From Ruminococcus_G sp963594675 (GTDB lineage Bacteria; Bacillota; Clostridia; Lachnospirales; Lachnospiraceae): DNA of 64,000 nucleotides. Positions 35,003-43,100 of the stretch are shown in pieces. The notes beneath the pieces are model-generated. The model had not been told where the DNA came from. It made no database searches and saw only the letters and a program-made list of their open reading frames with translations. Made by a program: the position numbers and the translations under genes. The stretch is from NCBI GenBank assembly GCA_963594675.1, contig CAVBGA010000193.1:29965-93964 (forward strand), read 5' to 3'. Every line of letters starts with the position of its first letter. Within the stretch, counting starts at the first letter, position 1.

Positions 35003-35877
35003 CAGAAAAGTATTTCTTTTATTTTATATTTTACAGTTTTCTCGGATGGGTCTGGGAAAGTATCTACTGCACCATTAAAGAAAAAAAATGGGCGGATCGG
35101 GGCTTTTTATTTGGCCCCATCTGTCCCATCTACGGAAGCTGCGCCACAATTGTTTCTATATTAGTAGATATTCTTCGACATTATCATATTGAAGCTGCCG
35201 GTCTTGCCCCATGGAAGATTTTCCTGGTCTGCATGGTGGGAAGTGCCATTGCAGAATATGGAACTTCCTGGGTTCTGGAAAAGCGATTTCATGCCCGCTG
35301 GTGGGATTATAGCTATATGCCTCTGAATCTCAATGGCCGAATCTGCCTCCCCTGCAGTATCGGTTTCGGCCTGGCAGGCATTGTGGTGGTTCGAAAACTG
35401 ATTCCTTATGTAACGCATATCAGCAATGGCGCACCACAGCTTTTCTTTGATATCAGTGCCCTACTTTGCGCTATGCTCTTTGGCGCCGATTTGGCTTTAA
35501 CGGAAGCAAGTATTTCTTCCCTCTTATCCGATATGGAAACCTACCACAAAGAGTTTAATGAAAGAGCGGAGACTACCTACGAAACGGTTACTGCTTTGCC
35601 AAAAATGATGCAGGATAAAATCGAATCCGGCTTAGCCGGAAATATCGCTACAAATTTAGCTAGCAAGAAAAAAATGCTTCCGGGAAATGGCCCAAAAGCC
35701 ATCAATCTACCCGAAAGCACCGAAATTGCCCAATATCTGAAAAATCTTTCTTTTGGTCAGCGCCTTACTTTAAAAAGTATCGCCAATTTCCGCCCGGACA
35801 AAAAGTCACAAGGCCATATTTTCCGAAACTATCTGAAAGAAATTTCCAAATCAAAGGGTATTTTCAAGAAAAAATAA
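34999..35877 (+). CDS. PF06541-type (CmpB-like) integral membrane protein
   Basis: 292 residues. Five or so membrane helices in the first 170 residues with the family signature FYSFLGWVWESIYCTI and GFLFGPICPIYG, followed by WVLEKRFHARWWDYSYMPLNLNGRICL. A cytoplasmic basic tail of about 110 residues follows. The family was labelled as an ABC-transporter type but its role is unproven. Translationally coupled to the helical protein before it. Confidence 0.85.
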   Translation: MTEKYFFYFIFYSFLGWVWESIYCTIKEKKWADRGFLFGPICPIYGSCATIVSILVDILRHYHIEAAGLAPWKIFLVCMVGSAIAEYGTSWVLEKRFHARWWDYSYMPLNLNGRICLPCSIGFGLAGIVVVRKLIPYVTHISNGAPQLFFDISALLCAMLFGADLALTEASISSLLSDMETYHKEFNERAETTYETVTALPKMMQDKIESGLAGNIATNLASKKKMLPGNGPKAINLPESTEIAQYLKNLSFGQRLTLKSIANFRPDKKSQGHIFRNYLKEISKSKGIFKKK

Positions 35878-35881
35878 ATTT

Positions 35882-36421
35882 TTAGAAATCATAGCGGATT
35901 ACGGAGCAATTTTTTACACCCCAGGCCGCATATTCCTCATTGGTCATGTCCGAAAAATAAGACTGAATCACCCGGGCAATGCCATTATGAGCCACCAGAA
36001 TATAGGTCTTTTCCTCCGACTCCTCTTTGATTTCATCCAAAAGATTATAAATTCGCTGGGCTACACGAAGCATGGATTCTCCACCTTCGTAGCTGCAGGC
36101 GAATTTTTCTTTTTCTTTTTTAAACTCCTGCCCGTCTCTTGGGGTGGATTCCCATTTTCCAAAATTCTGTTCCTTAAGGCGCAGCTCCGGACGAGCTGGT
36201 ATTCCTGTCACCTCAGAGATATGTCTAGCAGTATCTGCCGCCCTCATCAGGGGGGAATAGAGGATTTCATCTGCCTGGATTTTCTCCTCCAGAATTTTCT
36301 TTCCCGTTTCGATGGCCTGCTGGTGACCAAACTCTGTCAGGGCGATATCCGTCGCCCCGCAGATTTTATTTTCCACATTCCAGATGGTCTGTCCATGTCT
36401 AATAAAATAAAAATGTCCCAT
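35882..36421 (-). CDS. Histidine phosphatase (phosphoglycerate-mutase-like)
   Basis: 179 residues. RHGQTIWN at residue 8 carries the phospho-His; other family residues are in LYSPLMRAADTA (Arg), the catalytic Glu region RLKEQNFGKWE and the second His in LVAHNGIARV. Likely a broad phosphatase acting on small phosphorylated metabolites. It starts 9 bases after the sulfite/nitrite reductase stop and converges with the PF06541 gene. Confidence 0.9.
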   Translation of the reverse strand: MGHFYFIRHGQTIWNVENKICGATDIALTEFGHQQAIETGKKILEEKIQADEILYSPLMRAADTARHISEVTGIPARPELRLKEQNFGKWESTPRDGQEFKKEKEKFACSYEGGESMLRVAQRIYNLLDEIKEESEEKTYILVAHNGIARVIQSYFSDMTNEEYAAWGVKNCSVIRYDF

Positions 36422-36430
36422 AAAATTCTA

Positions 36431-37978
36431 TTAAGCCAGGTAGGGGGCTGCAATCTTTTCCAACTCACCTGGATATGCCTTTCTCCATTTTTCATAGCTA
36501 AGACCAGTCTCTGCTACTTTCTTGCCAAGCTCTACCAGGAACTTCGGAATCTCTGTCTCCAGAATCGCACCCTCTTCTTTTGCCAAAATTTCCTTGCCCT
36601 GGCGCTCACTTCCATCATAATCCAGCATAAATGCCGACTCTGATTTTCCATTTACTCTCTTGGAATGTCCTCGGAAACCAATCGCGCCGGCCTGCTGACT
36701 TGCACAGGAGGAAGGGCAGCCGGAAATACGCACTTTAGGCAGGGCTCCGTCTGGAATATCCGCTGCACGAACGGCATCCACACAGGCCTGAAGCAATTTC
36801 TGAGAATCACGGACACCCGCCTGACAGGTAGCAGCACCAATGCAGGCAACAGAATGTTCAAATAGGGTTGCCGCTGTCTCCGGTGTAGCCGCCAGCACTT
36901 TTCTTGCCTCTGCAGCTGTCAAATTGATAATATATACGGATTCATAAGGAGCAATACGAAGCTCTACATCTTCCATGTCTTTAATTACATCATACAGCTT
37001 AAAGAGCTCCTGGTCACTGAAAACACCACCGATGGGATGCCATTCTACCGCTACCAAGCCCTTTTGTTTCTGCTGAGTAATGCGGGAACCGTAGATACGG
37101 CCACAGCCCTTCTTAGTCACTTCGTAGCCCTCCGGTTTGGGAAGATCCAACTTTTCTGTCTGAAGGACATGCTCTAATTTCTCAAGATAAGCCTTCTTAT
37201 ACGCTTCCGGGCCCCCAAGACTTTCCTGCATATAGCGGGTTCTTGCCTTAGCTCTCTGTTCATAATTACCATAAGCACAGAAGGTATCATATAAAGCCTT
37301 ACAATAATAAAGAATCTTTGTAGGTTCTACGCCTTCCGCACAGAGAACACCCTTTCTCGGGTTTGGTCCAACGCCACCTGCTGTATAAACGTCAAATGTG
37401 CCATCTTTTCTTGCCACAAATCCCATATCACGGAAGGTAGCGTGAGGAATGTTTTTCGGTGATGAAGAAAATCCACATTTATATTTGCGGGGCATTTTAG
37501 GCATGTTGATAAAGTTCATGAGATACTCCCCAGCTGCCTCTGCATAAGGCATTACATCAAAATACTCTCCCTTTTCCACACCCGTCAGAGGAGAACACAT
37601 GATATTTCTGGGATTGTCACCGCCGGCTCCCATAGTAACAATACCTACATCCAAGGCACTTTCCACAATCTCCCAAATAGCACTAGGCTCAGCGATATCA
37701 TGAAGCTGAATGGACTGACATGTGGTCAGATGAGCTCTCTTAATCTGATATTTTTTCATGGTTTCCACAATATAAGTCAGTTTCTTCATGGTCAGACGAC
37801 CCGCCGTCATACGGAGACGAACCATGCTAAGTCCATCCTCCCTCTGAGCATAACTTCCAAAAAGTCCGGAAGTACCCTTATACTGACCTCTGGGACATTC
37901 GCCGGCGTAGAAAGACTTTACCGCCTCCTGAAATTCCGGCATTCTCTTTTTCCAATCCTGGGGATTAATTTCGTACAT
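36431..37978 (-). CDS. Siroheme/[4Fe-4S] nitrite or sulfite reductase
   Basis: About 515 residues. Single-chain ferredoxin-type reductase reducing nitrite to ammonia or sulfite to sulfide. Four Cys for the siroheme-bridged 4Fe-4S cluster are visible as CIGAATC and CPSSC (GCPSSCASQQAG). Early motif LRMTAGRLTMKKL and PRNIMCSPLTGVEKGEYFDV belong to the ferrite reductase half-domains. Substrate choice is not decidable here; a LysR regulator (divergent) is consistent with sulfur or nitrogen control. Start at 37978 suits AAAGGTG eight bases upstream. Confidence 0.9.
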   Translation of the reverse strand: MYEINPQDWKKRMPEFQEAVKSFYAGECPRGQYKGTSGLFGSYAQREDGLSMVRLRMTAGRLTMKKLTYIVETMKKYQIKRAHLTTCQSIQLHDIAEPSAIWEIVESALDVGIVTMGAGGDNPRNIMCSPLTGVEKGEYFDVMPYAEAAGEYLMNFINMPKMPRKYKCGFSSSPKNIPHATFRDMGFVARKDGTFDVYTAGGVGPNPRKGVLCAEGVEPTKILYYCKALYDTFCAYGNYEQRAKARTRYMQESLGGPEAYKKAYLEKLEHVLQTEKLDLPKPEGYEVTKKGCGRIYGSRITQQKQKGLVAVEWHPIGGVFSDQELFKLYDVIKDMEDVELRIAPYESVYIINLTAAEARKVLAATPETAATLFEHSVACIGAATCQAGVRDSQKLLQACVDAVRAADIPDGALPKVRISGCPSSCASQQAGAIGFRGHSKRVNGKSESAFMLDYDGSERQGKEILAKEEGAILETEIPKFLVELGKKVAETGLSYEKWRKAYPGELEKIAAPYLA

Positions 37979-38046
37979 GATCATTTCACCTTTCTCTCTT
38001 TATTTATAACTTACGTTTCTTTCCTTATATTTTCTTAGTTTCCTTT

Positions 38047-38115
38047 ATCATAGCACCTTGTTGTGATAAAATAAAATAATGATTTGTAATTAGGCAATTC
38101 CTTATTTTTATCACA
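38047..38115. promoter_or_regulatory. Divergent control region of reductase and LysR gene
   Basis: A -10 for the reductase (TATGAT on minus, 38047-38052) lacks a good -35. In its place lies one arm of a near-perfect inverted repeat TGTGATAAAATAA (38062-38074) / TTATTTTTATCACA (38102-38115). It could be the LysR site (several T-N11-A fits) or a CRP/FNR-like half-site pair. Confidence 0.5.
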
Positions 38116-38174
38116 TAGCAAAACAGGAACATATACTAACAGTTCATCAGAATATAAACTATAAAGGAGACATC

Positions 38175-39065
38175 ATGGACCGAAAATTAGAAAGCTTTCT
38201 CACCGTCTGCCGCACCATGAACTACCGGGAGGCAGCGCGCCAGATGCATCTGACCCAGCCTGCCATAAGCAAACAAATTCAAGTCCTGGAAAACGAATTC
38301 GGCACCAAACTTTTTCAATATGACGGCCGCAAATTGTCAAAAACAGAAAAAGGAGCTATTTTAGAATCTTATGCTATATCTCTAGAATATAATTATCGGG
38401 AATTGGAGCTGGCTATGCAGGAAAAGAAGCATCTCCACCTGCATATTGGTGCCACAAAAACCATCGGTGATTATGTGATCGGACCTGCAGTGATCCGTTA
38501 TTTGAAAAATCCTGACCATGAACTTTCTCTGATTGTGGACAATACGGTCCAACTGATGAAATTATTGGATGAAAATCGCCTGGATTTTGCCATTATTGAG
38601 GGAATTTTCGACAAGATGAAATATGAATATCGCCTCTATAGAAATGAACCCTTTTTCGGCATCTGCGCTGCCAATTACCCCAACAAGGAAATTCTTAAAA
38701 AACCGGAAAACCAGGATTTCCCATTAGAGGATTTATTTGGAGAAACCATTATTGTCCGAGAAAAGGGATCCGGAACGCGAGAATTATTTGAGAGGGATCT
38801 GGAAAGTCGCGGCTATTCCCTGCAATGCTTTTCCAGAATTATAGAACTGAGCAGCTTCCAATTGATTCGCCAAGCTGTTCGGGAGGGACTAGGCATTAGT
38901 TTTGTCTATGCTTCCGTCATTAAAGACGAAGAAAACCTCCGACACTTTTATGCCGGAGGAATCCAAAAATATCATGAATTTAATATTGTCTGTCTTTCTA
39001 ACACCTCCGCCCATGCCTATGCAGAAAGATTTTTGGAAGAGGCCAAACTCATTGAAGGGGAATGA
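38175..39065 (+). CDS. LysR-family transcriptional regulator
   Basis: 296 residues. N-terminal helix-turn-helix MNYREAARQMHLTQPAISKQIQVLENEFG, then a periplasmic-binding-like effector domain (FAIIEGIFDK, GSGTRELFERDLESRGY). This resembles CysL/CbbR-type members. It is divergent from the nitrite/sulfite reductase and likely activates it through the shared inverted repeat. AAAGGAG precedes the ATG. Confidence 0.92.
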   Translation: MDRKLESFLTVCRTMNYREAARQMHLTQPAISKQIQVLENEFGTKLFQYDGRKLSKTEKGAILESYAISLEYNYRELELAMQEKKHLHLHIGATKTIGDYVIGPAVIRYLKNPDHELSLIVDNTVQLMKLLDENRLDFAIIEGIFDKMKYEYRLYRNEPFFGICAANYPNKEILKKPENQDFPLEDLFGETIIVREKGSGTRELFERDLESRGYSLQCFSRIIELSSFQLIRQAVREGLGISFVYASVIKDEENLRHFYAGGIQKYHEFNIVCLSNTSAHAYAERFLEEAKLIEGE

Positions 39066-39068
39066 AAT

Positions 39069-39176
39069 TTAATTCTCAGCAGACTCCAACTTAATAAGTC
39101 GCATTAAATAGGAAATAAGTCCTCCCCAAATCGGCAGTAAACACAATATCATGGTAATTATTGATTGTAAGGTCAT
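39069..39176 (-). CDS. 35-residue single-helix subunit of the NSS transporter (MetS-like)
   Basis: MTLQSIITMILCLLPIWGG followed by LISYLMRLIKLESAEN: one membrane helix and a charged tail. Start set by AGGAGGTG six bases upstream. It begins 37 bases after the NSS transporter stop on the same strand. MetS, a small partner of the NSS-type importer MetP in Corynebacterium, has this size and position; the protein here matches that pattern. It is shorter than most gene finders accept. Confidence 0.7.
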   Translation of the reverse strand: MTLQSIITMILCLLPIWGGLISYLMRLIKLESAEN

Positions 39177-39213
39177 ACCTGTCACCTCCTGTAATGTAGT
39201 TACATTTATTTTT

Positions 39214-40725
39214 TTAATTTCCACTAAATCCATTGTCCTGAACTGGTGGAAATTTTTCTCCATCAAATACTTTCTCTCCTGCGGATTTCGCAATCTTTTT
39301 ATTCAATATTGCGAATACAATACCCATACCTCCTAGTTGCAACAGGAGTGTTCCAAGAGAATAGGTTCCAAAGGGATTGTACCAATCCGGATTCCAACCA
39401 ATAGACTGAACACACCACCAGACAAACATAGCAATGGTAAGCAACGGTACAATTACTAGCAAAGCTACATTAAACATTTTGCCTACGGACATATGGGAAT
39501 ATTCATGGTTAACGAATTTCGTACGAAGTCGCTCGGCTCCGAATCTAAATACCGCATAGCAGGAGAATAAAGCACCAATAACCATGCCCATTCCAACCAC
39601 AAAATCCTGGTTATTGAAAAATGTCTGATTCCAACAGGATGGTAAGCCTATGATACAGGTGACAAGAAACATAAGAACTGCCGTTTTCATTTTTCCCCAT
39701 TTGGCATCTGCAAAAGGCTGATATACAATGGCATACATGGCAATTACTGAAGAAACCGACGCCGCCAGCAAGGCTAGGAAAAACAAAGCTCCGAAGAATC
39801 GTCCCCCAGGTATTTTTTCAAATACCCCTGTTAATGCGATAAATGCCAATCCATTATTTCCTGTTGAGCACATACTAATTGCCTCTTCTTTCGACATAAA
39901 AGCAAATAAAGCTGGAATGATTCCTACGCCAGCAAGCAATGCCGCAGACATATCGCCAAAACTCTGAATTTTTGTAGTTAATACTACTTCCGCCTTTCGA
40001 TCTGCATAAACACCATAAGCGATACAGATGCCCCAACCCGGTCCCGCAGACCACATACACTGAGTTAAGGCCTCCAACCATACCTTATAATTCAAGAAAT
40101 CCTTTAACTCAAATCCAAAGAGAAAATCCAATCCGGAGCTGGCGCCCGGAAGGGTAACTGTCCGAATAGCAATAATGACAATACACAGGAAAAGAACCGG
40201 CACCAACACTTTACACACTTTTTCAATAAAAGAGATTCCTTTATAAGCGCCCCATGCACAAAATGCCTGAATTGCCAAATATACCACCACCATCAAAATA
40301 TTATGTTCCGAAACACTAGCGAACATCTGGGTCTTATCTACTCCCATGTAACCGCCCGTCAATGACTGATACAAATAATAAAGAATCCATGCTACAACAA
40401 CAGTGTAGTATGCGATGGTGATCACCACAATCCACCAGACAAAAGTTCCAAACCAGGTACCTTTTCGACTTCCAATAAAATCTCGCATGGCTCCCGGAAG
40501 ACCCTTTCGCGTTGTTCTTCCAATACAATGCTCTGCCATCATTAGGAAATCCACTGCAATAATCATAATAAGAATATAGGCGATAACAAAGGCACCACCG
40601 CCATTTGTTGCAGCCACACGCGGGAATCTCCATATATTTCCTGTGCCCACCGAAGCAGCGATCATGGCAATAGCCATTGCCACTGGTGAGGAAAATCCTA
40701 GTTTCTTATTGCTTCCTTTTTCCAT
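39214..40725 (-). CDS. Neurotransmitter:sodium symporter (NSS) family amino-acid transporter
   Basis: About 503 residues with 11-12 membrane helices. The Na+/substrate site motif VGTGNIWRFPRVAATNGGGAF lies in TM1, and GWGICIAYGVYADR-like and SVSSVIAMYAIV segments mark TM6-TM8. Amino acid/Na+ symport is the known role of bacterial members (Trp, Met, Leu, Ala types); the substrate cannot be read. Start at 40725 (MEKGSNKK) is chosen because AAAGGGGG lies eight bases upstream; the earlier ATG is too near it. Preceded by a 200-base leader with alternative hairpins, followed by the MetS-like subunit. Confidence 0.9.
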   Translation of the reverse strand: MEKGSNKKLGFSSPVAMAIAMIAASVGTGNIWRFPRVAATNGGGAFVIAYILIMIIAVDFLMMAEHCIGRTTRKGLPGAMRDFIGSRKGTWFGTFVWWIVVITIAYYTVVVAWILYYLYQSLTGGYMGVDKTQMFASVSEHNILMVVVYLAIQAFCAWGAYKGISFIEKVCKVLVPVLFLCIVIIAIRTVTLPGASSGLDFLFGFELKDFLNYKVWLEALTQCMWSAGPGWGICIAYGVYADRKAEVVLTTKIQSFGDMSAALLAGVGIIPALFAFMSKEEAISMCSTGNNGLAFIALTGVFEKIPGGRFFGALFFLALLAASVSSVIAMYAIVYQPFADAKWGKMKTAVLMFLVTCIIGLPSCWNQTFFNNQDFVVGMGMVIGALFSCYAVFRFGAERLRTKFVNHEYSHMSVGKMFNVALLVIVPLLTIAMFVWWCVQSIGWNPDWYNPFGTYSLGTLLLQLGGMGIVFAILNKKIAKSAGEKVFDGEKFPPVQDNGFSGN

Positions 40726-40802
40726 TTGCATGTCCCCCTTTCAAAATACCTGGCATAACCCCAAAGACTTACACTAGCAAAATCCTATAGATATATGACA
40801 AC

Positions 40803-40894
40803 GCAAAAAGGGACATCAAATCAGATTTCTGATTGGATACCCCTTTGCATCAAAAAAGGTATCCTAGACAGCTTTTAAACCGTTCTACGATACC
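40803..40894 (-). promoter_or_regulatory. Attenuator-like leader with mutually exclusive hairpins (NSS transporter)
   Basis: Minus-strand order: hairpin 1 (GGTATC at 40889-40894 with GATACC at 40858-40863, enclosing TAGA/TCTA); GGATACC (40858-40864) can instead pair with GGTATCC (40835-40841); last, GCAAAGGGG with CCCTTTTTGC around a perfect AATCAG/CTGATT hairpin (40819-40834). Pairing choice 2 breaks helices 1 and 3. No known riboswitch consensus is recognised. Confidence 0.5.
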
Positions 40895-40913
40895 TCGTTG
40901 TATTATTTCTCAT
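40875..40913 (-). CDS. Possible 12-residue leader peptide in the NSS leader
   Basis: ATG at 40913 encodes MRNNTTRYRRTV and stops just inside hairpin 1. Its codons cover the 5' arm of that hairpin, so a translating ribosome would unfold it. There is no good ribosome site, which keeps this tentative. Confidence 0.3.
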   Translation of the reverse strand: MRNNTTRYRRTV

Positions 40914-40939
40914 GCGTTGTATTATCTTTTGTTGAATGT

Positions 40940-40968
40940 ATGATAACATTTGCCTTTTCATTTGTCAA
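40940..40968 (-). promoter_or_regulatory. Strong promoter of the NSS transporter leader
   Basis: TTGACA (40963-40968), 17 bases, TATCAT (40940-40945). Downstream lie two copies of ATAATACAACG 19 bases apart at about 40896-40925. The remaining stretch to the ATG (40726-40802) shows only the ribosome site. Confidence 0.75.
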
Positions 40969-40982
40969 CACGCAATTTTCAT

Positions 40983-41013
40983 AAAAAGCTCCGATGGCAA
41001 AGCCACCGAAGCC
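40983..41013 (-). terminator. Terminator of the 42.9-41.1 kb operon
   Basis: Minus strand GCTTCGGTGGC, loop TTT, GCCATCGGAGC, then TTTTTATG; 57 bases after the secreted-protein stop. Confidence 0.85.
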
Positions 41014-41070
41014 TTTATAATTTTATAATTTCTAAATAGAAGCTAATTTCCTATTACAGGAAAAATTATC

Positions 41071-42012
41071 TTACTGGGCTGAGAATGTGATAGGATCGGT
41101 TTCTGCAATCGTCTCAAATGTATCCTCATTAGAAATATAGAATTTCAGTTCTGCAGTCTCGATTGACTCAATATTATTATTCTCAAGATCGCTTTCCAAC
41201 AAAGTAATGGCATCTACAGATTTCTTTCCATCATATACCGTTGTAGCGAAGAAAGGATCCATCATTACTCCATTTACAGACATATCGTCTACCGTAATCG
41301 TTACATTTTGTCCTGAGGTATTTTCTGTATAAAGCAAAATAGAAGTACCCCAGAAGGAATTCTCATCCACAGTCTTACCTACGATGCGGATACCATTGGC
41401 ATTGTAGAGTTCTGTGCCGGCATCATCTACCGTTGTATCCATATTGTCATATTGAGACGTCTGAATTACAGAATATTCCTTTTCGAACAGGGAATTAAAA
41501 TCATCGTCATAGGCATGGAAATACATTTCAATCTGTCCTACATTCTCGATACCTGCTGCTTCCAGCTCCGAAGAATAGAGATCCATGGTCTCATTAGCTT
41601 TCTTTCCTGCTGCAACTTCTGTAGCAAACAGATCAGCAATCATATAGTCGTTGACAATCAAAGCATCACAACCAATTGTATAATCCTTGTCGGTATTGTT
41701 TTCGATAACTAATTTTACTCCATCGCCAAAAAGTCCATCTGCTGTGTATTCTGTTGCGGTAATCTTGATACCATTGGAATCTACCAGCACCTGTTCTTCG
41801 ATGGTAGGTGCATCAGAGGAAGTATCCTCTGCATCTGTATCTTCCGTATCACTTGACTCATCCGTAGAATCATCAGAAGAATCTTCCGATGAGCTGGAGC
41901 CATCATCCTTTACTACCTGCTTTGTCTCCCCATCGTCTGTTCCAGCTGTGCTGACAACGCCTGCCATGCCAAACACCACCAGGCATAATACAACAATTAA
42001 TAGCTTCTTCAT
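41071..42012 (-). CDS. Secreted protein with duplicated beta-type domain
   Basis: 313 residues. Signal peptide (1-22, no lipobox Cys), a Ser/Asp/Glu linker (about 30-70), then two related domains of about 110 residues. The first has NGIKITATEYTADGLFGDGVKLVIENNTDKDY and the second NGIRIVGKTVDENSFWGTSILLYTENTSGQN; both continue with a NDYMIADLFAT / NGVMMDPFFAT segment. These are Ig-like folds of the kind seen in DUF4352-like proteins. No enzyme motif. ATGA overlap with the VanZ-like gene upstream suggests one operon. Confidence 0.7.
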   Translation of the reverse strand: MKKLLIVVLCLVVFGMAGVVSTAGTDDGETKQVVKDDGSSSSEDSSDDSTDESSDTEDTDAEDTSSDAPTIEEQVLVDSNGIKITATEYTADGLFGDGVKLVIENNTDKDYTIGCDALIVNDYMIADLFATEVAAGKKANETMDLYSSELEAAGIENVGQIEMYFHAYDDDFNSLFEKEYSVIQTSQYDNMDTTVDDAGTELYNANGIRIVGKTVDENSFWGTSILLYTENTSGQNVTITVDDMSVNGVMMDPFFATTVYDGKKSVDAITLLESDLENNNIESIETAELKFYISNEDTFETIAETDPITFSAQ

Positions 42013-42494
42013 TTTTCTTTTTCCTCCTCATAATAGTTGACCCATTGTGACTTTATAATAAAGACAGCCAGCAATTCGGCCAGAATCTCCAGAAGGATGT
42101 CCCAATGGTCAAAGGTTCCCTGCACCCCCTGCAAAAGCTGACAAAATTCTGTTATTGCAGAAAAAATGCCTGTGATAGCAAATATCTTCCACAAATCTAA
42201 CTTCGCTGTCTTATTATCCATATCAAGCAGAAAGCCTAGAGCGAATACCAATGCATAAGCCCAAAGCATGTCCATCAAATGATTCCTGACGAAGCGAAAC
42301 ATAACACTAAGCACCAGATTGTCTAAATTTCCTCCGCCTATATTCTCCAAAGTAATGTTGAATCCCAGATTAGCATCCAACCATTGTACCAGAAACACTT
42401 CCGGAGAAATTAAACAATAGAGAATCGTCCCTAGAAAAATAGGCAGTAAAATGTTGGCAAGCAGAAAAATCTGCCTCCTTCTCTTCCCACTCAT
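42009..42494 (-). CDS. VanZ-like membrane protein
   Basis: 161 residues, four membrane helices. The last third, FCQLLQGVQGTFDHWDILLEILAELLAVF, follows the VanZ pattern (QLF..R..D..D...N..G) with substitutions. VanZ-type proteins affect teicoplanin susceptibility in some hosts; here the role is unknown. It lies between the small HTH-like gene (3-base gap) and the secreted protein (4-base overlap). Confidence 0.65.
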   Translation of the reverse strand: MSGKRRRQIFLLANILLPIFLGTILYCLISPEVFLVQWLDANLGFNITLENIGGGNLDNLVLSVMFRFVRNHLMDMLWAYALVFALGFLLDMDNKTAKLDLWKIFAITGIFSAITEFCQLLQGVQGTFDHWDILLEILAELLAVFIIKSQWVNYYEEEKEK

Positions 42495-42497
42495 GGA

Positions 42498-42959
42498 TTA
42501 GTTCTGAAGTCCACTGGTTCGCAGGGGCTCCATGCCATTTTTCTTTAACCAGGCATTGACATCAATGATACTTCCTGGTCTCTCATTAAATACGATCATC
42601 AACAGAGCATCTCTGGGAATCTTGGCATAAAGCTCCGGCATCTCATATTTCTTCAGAGCTCTCTGGGTCTCTTCCAGTGTCAGTTCTCCTGCATAACAGA
42701 TACGAAGGATCACATCCCTCTGTCGGGTATGCTTTTCCCCAGAAAGTAGCTTATAACCATAGCGTTCCGGAATATCCGCCCGCAAAAATACCATCTGCTG
42801 CGTCAAGTTTTTTTCCGCAATAAGATTCTTCATATATACCGAAAAATCCTTATCTTCCCGCATCATACTTTCTTTATTACTTTCACAGAAGCTGTCAAAA
42901 TCAGATATATGGGTCTTTCCCAACAGACTTTCCAACTCCCTTGTGCTTTTTTCACTCAT
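42498..42959 (-). CDS. Small helical protein with XRE-like HTH
   Basis: 153 residues. About 45-115 resembles a lambda-repressor-like HTH (NLTQQMVFLRADIPERYGYKLLSGEKHTRQRDVILRI). It is divergent from the Ser/Thr kinase gene 141 bases away; similar small proteins adjoining kinases in Clostridia suggest it may be the kinase's substrate or regulator, which is inference only. Confidence 0.65.
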   Translation of the reverse strand: MSEKSTRELESLLGKTHISDFDSFCESNKESMMREDKDFSVYMKNLIAEKNLTQQMVFLRADIPERYGYKLLSGEKHTRQRDVILRICYAGELTLEETQRALKKYEMPELYAKIPRDALLMIVFNERPGSIIDVNAWLKKNGMEPLRTSGLQN

Positions 42960-43039
42960 AATTTCCCCTCAAATTTAATTACCAATTTCTTTCATACCGA
43001 ATCCTATATAATTTTTTCTATAAACACCAAGTAATTATC

Positions 43040-43048
43040 TGATATAAT
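43040..43048 (+). promoter_or_regulatory. Extended -10 promoter of the Ser/Thr kinase
   Basis: TGATATAAT (TG-N-TATAAT), no clear -35. An AGGAGG lies ten bases before the ATG at 43101. Confidence 0.5.
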
Positions 43049-43100
43049 AGTTCCATCGTCTGTATAGCAAAAGTTATGTAGCCCAAGGAGGACTCACAAA

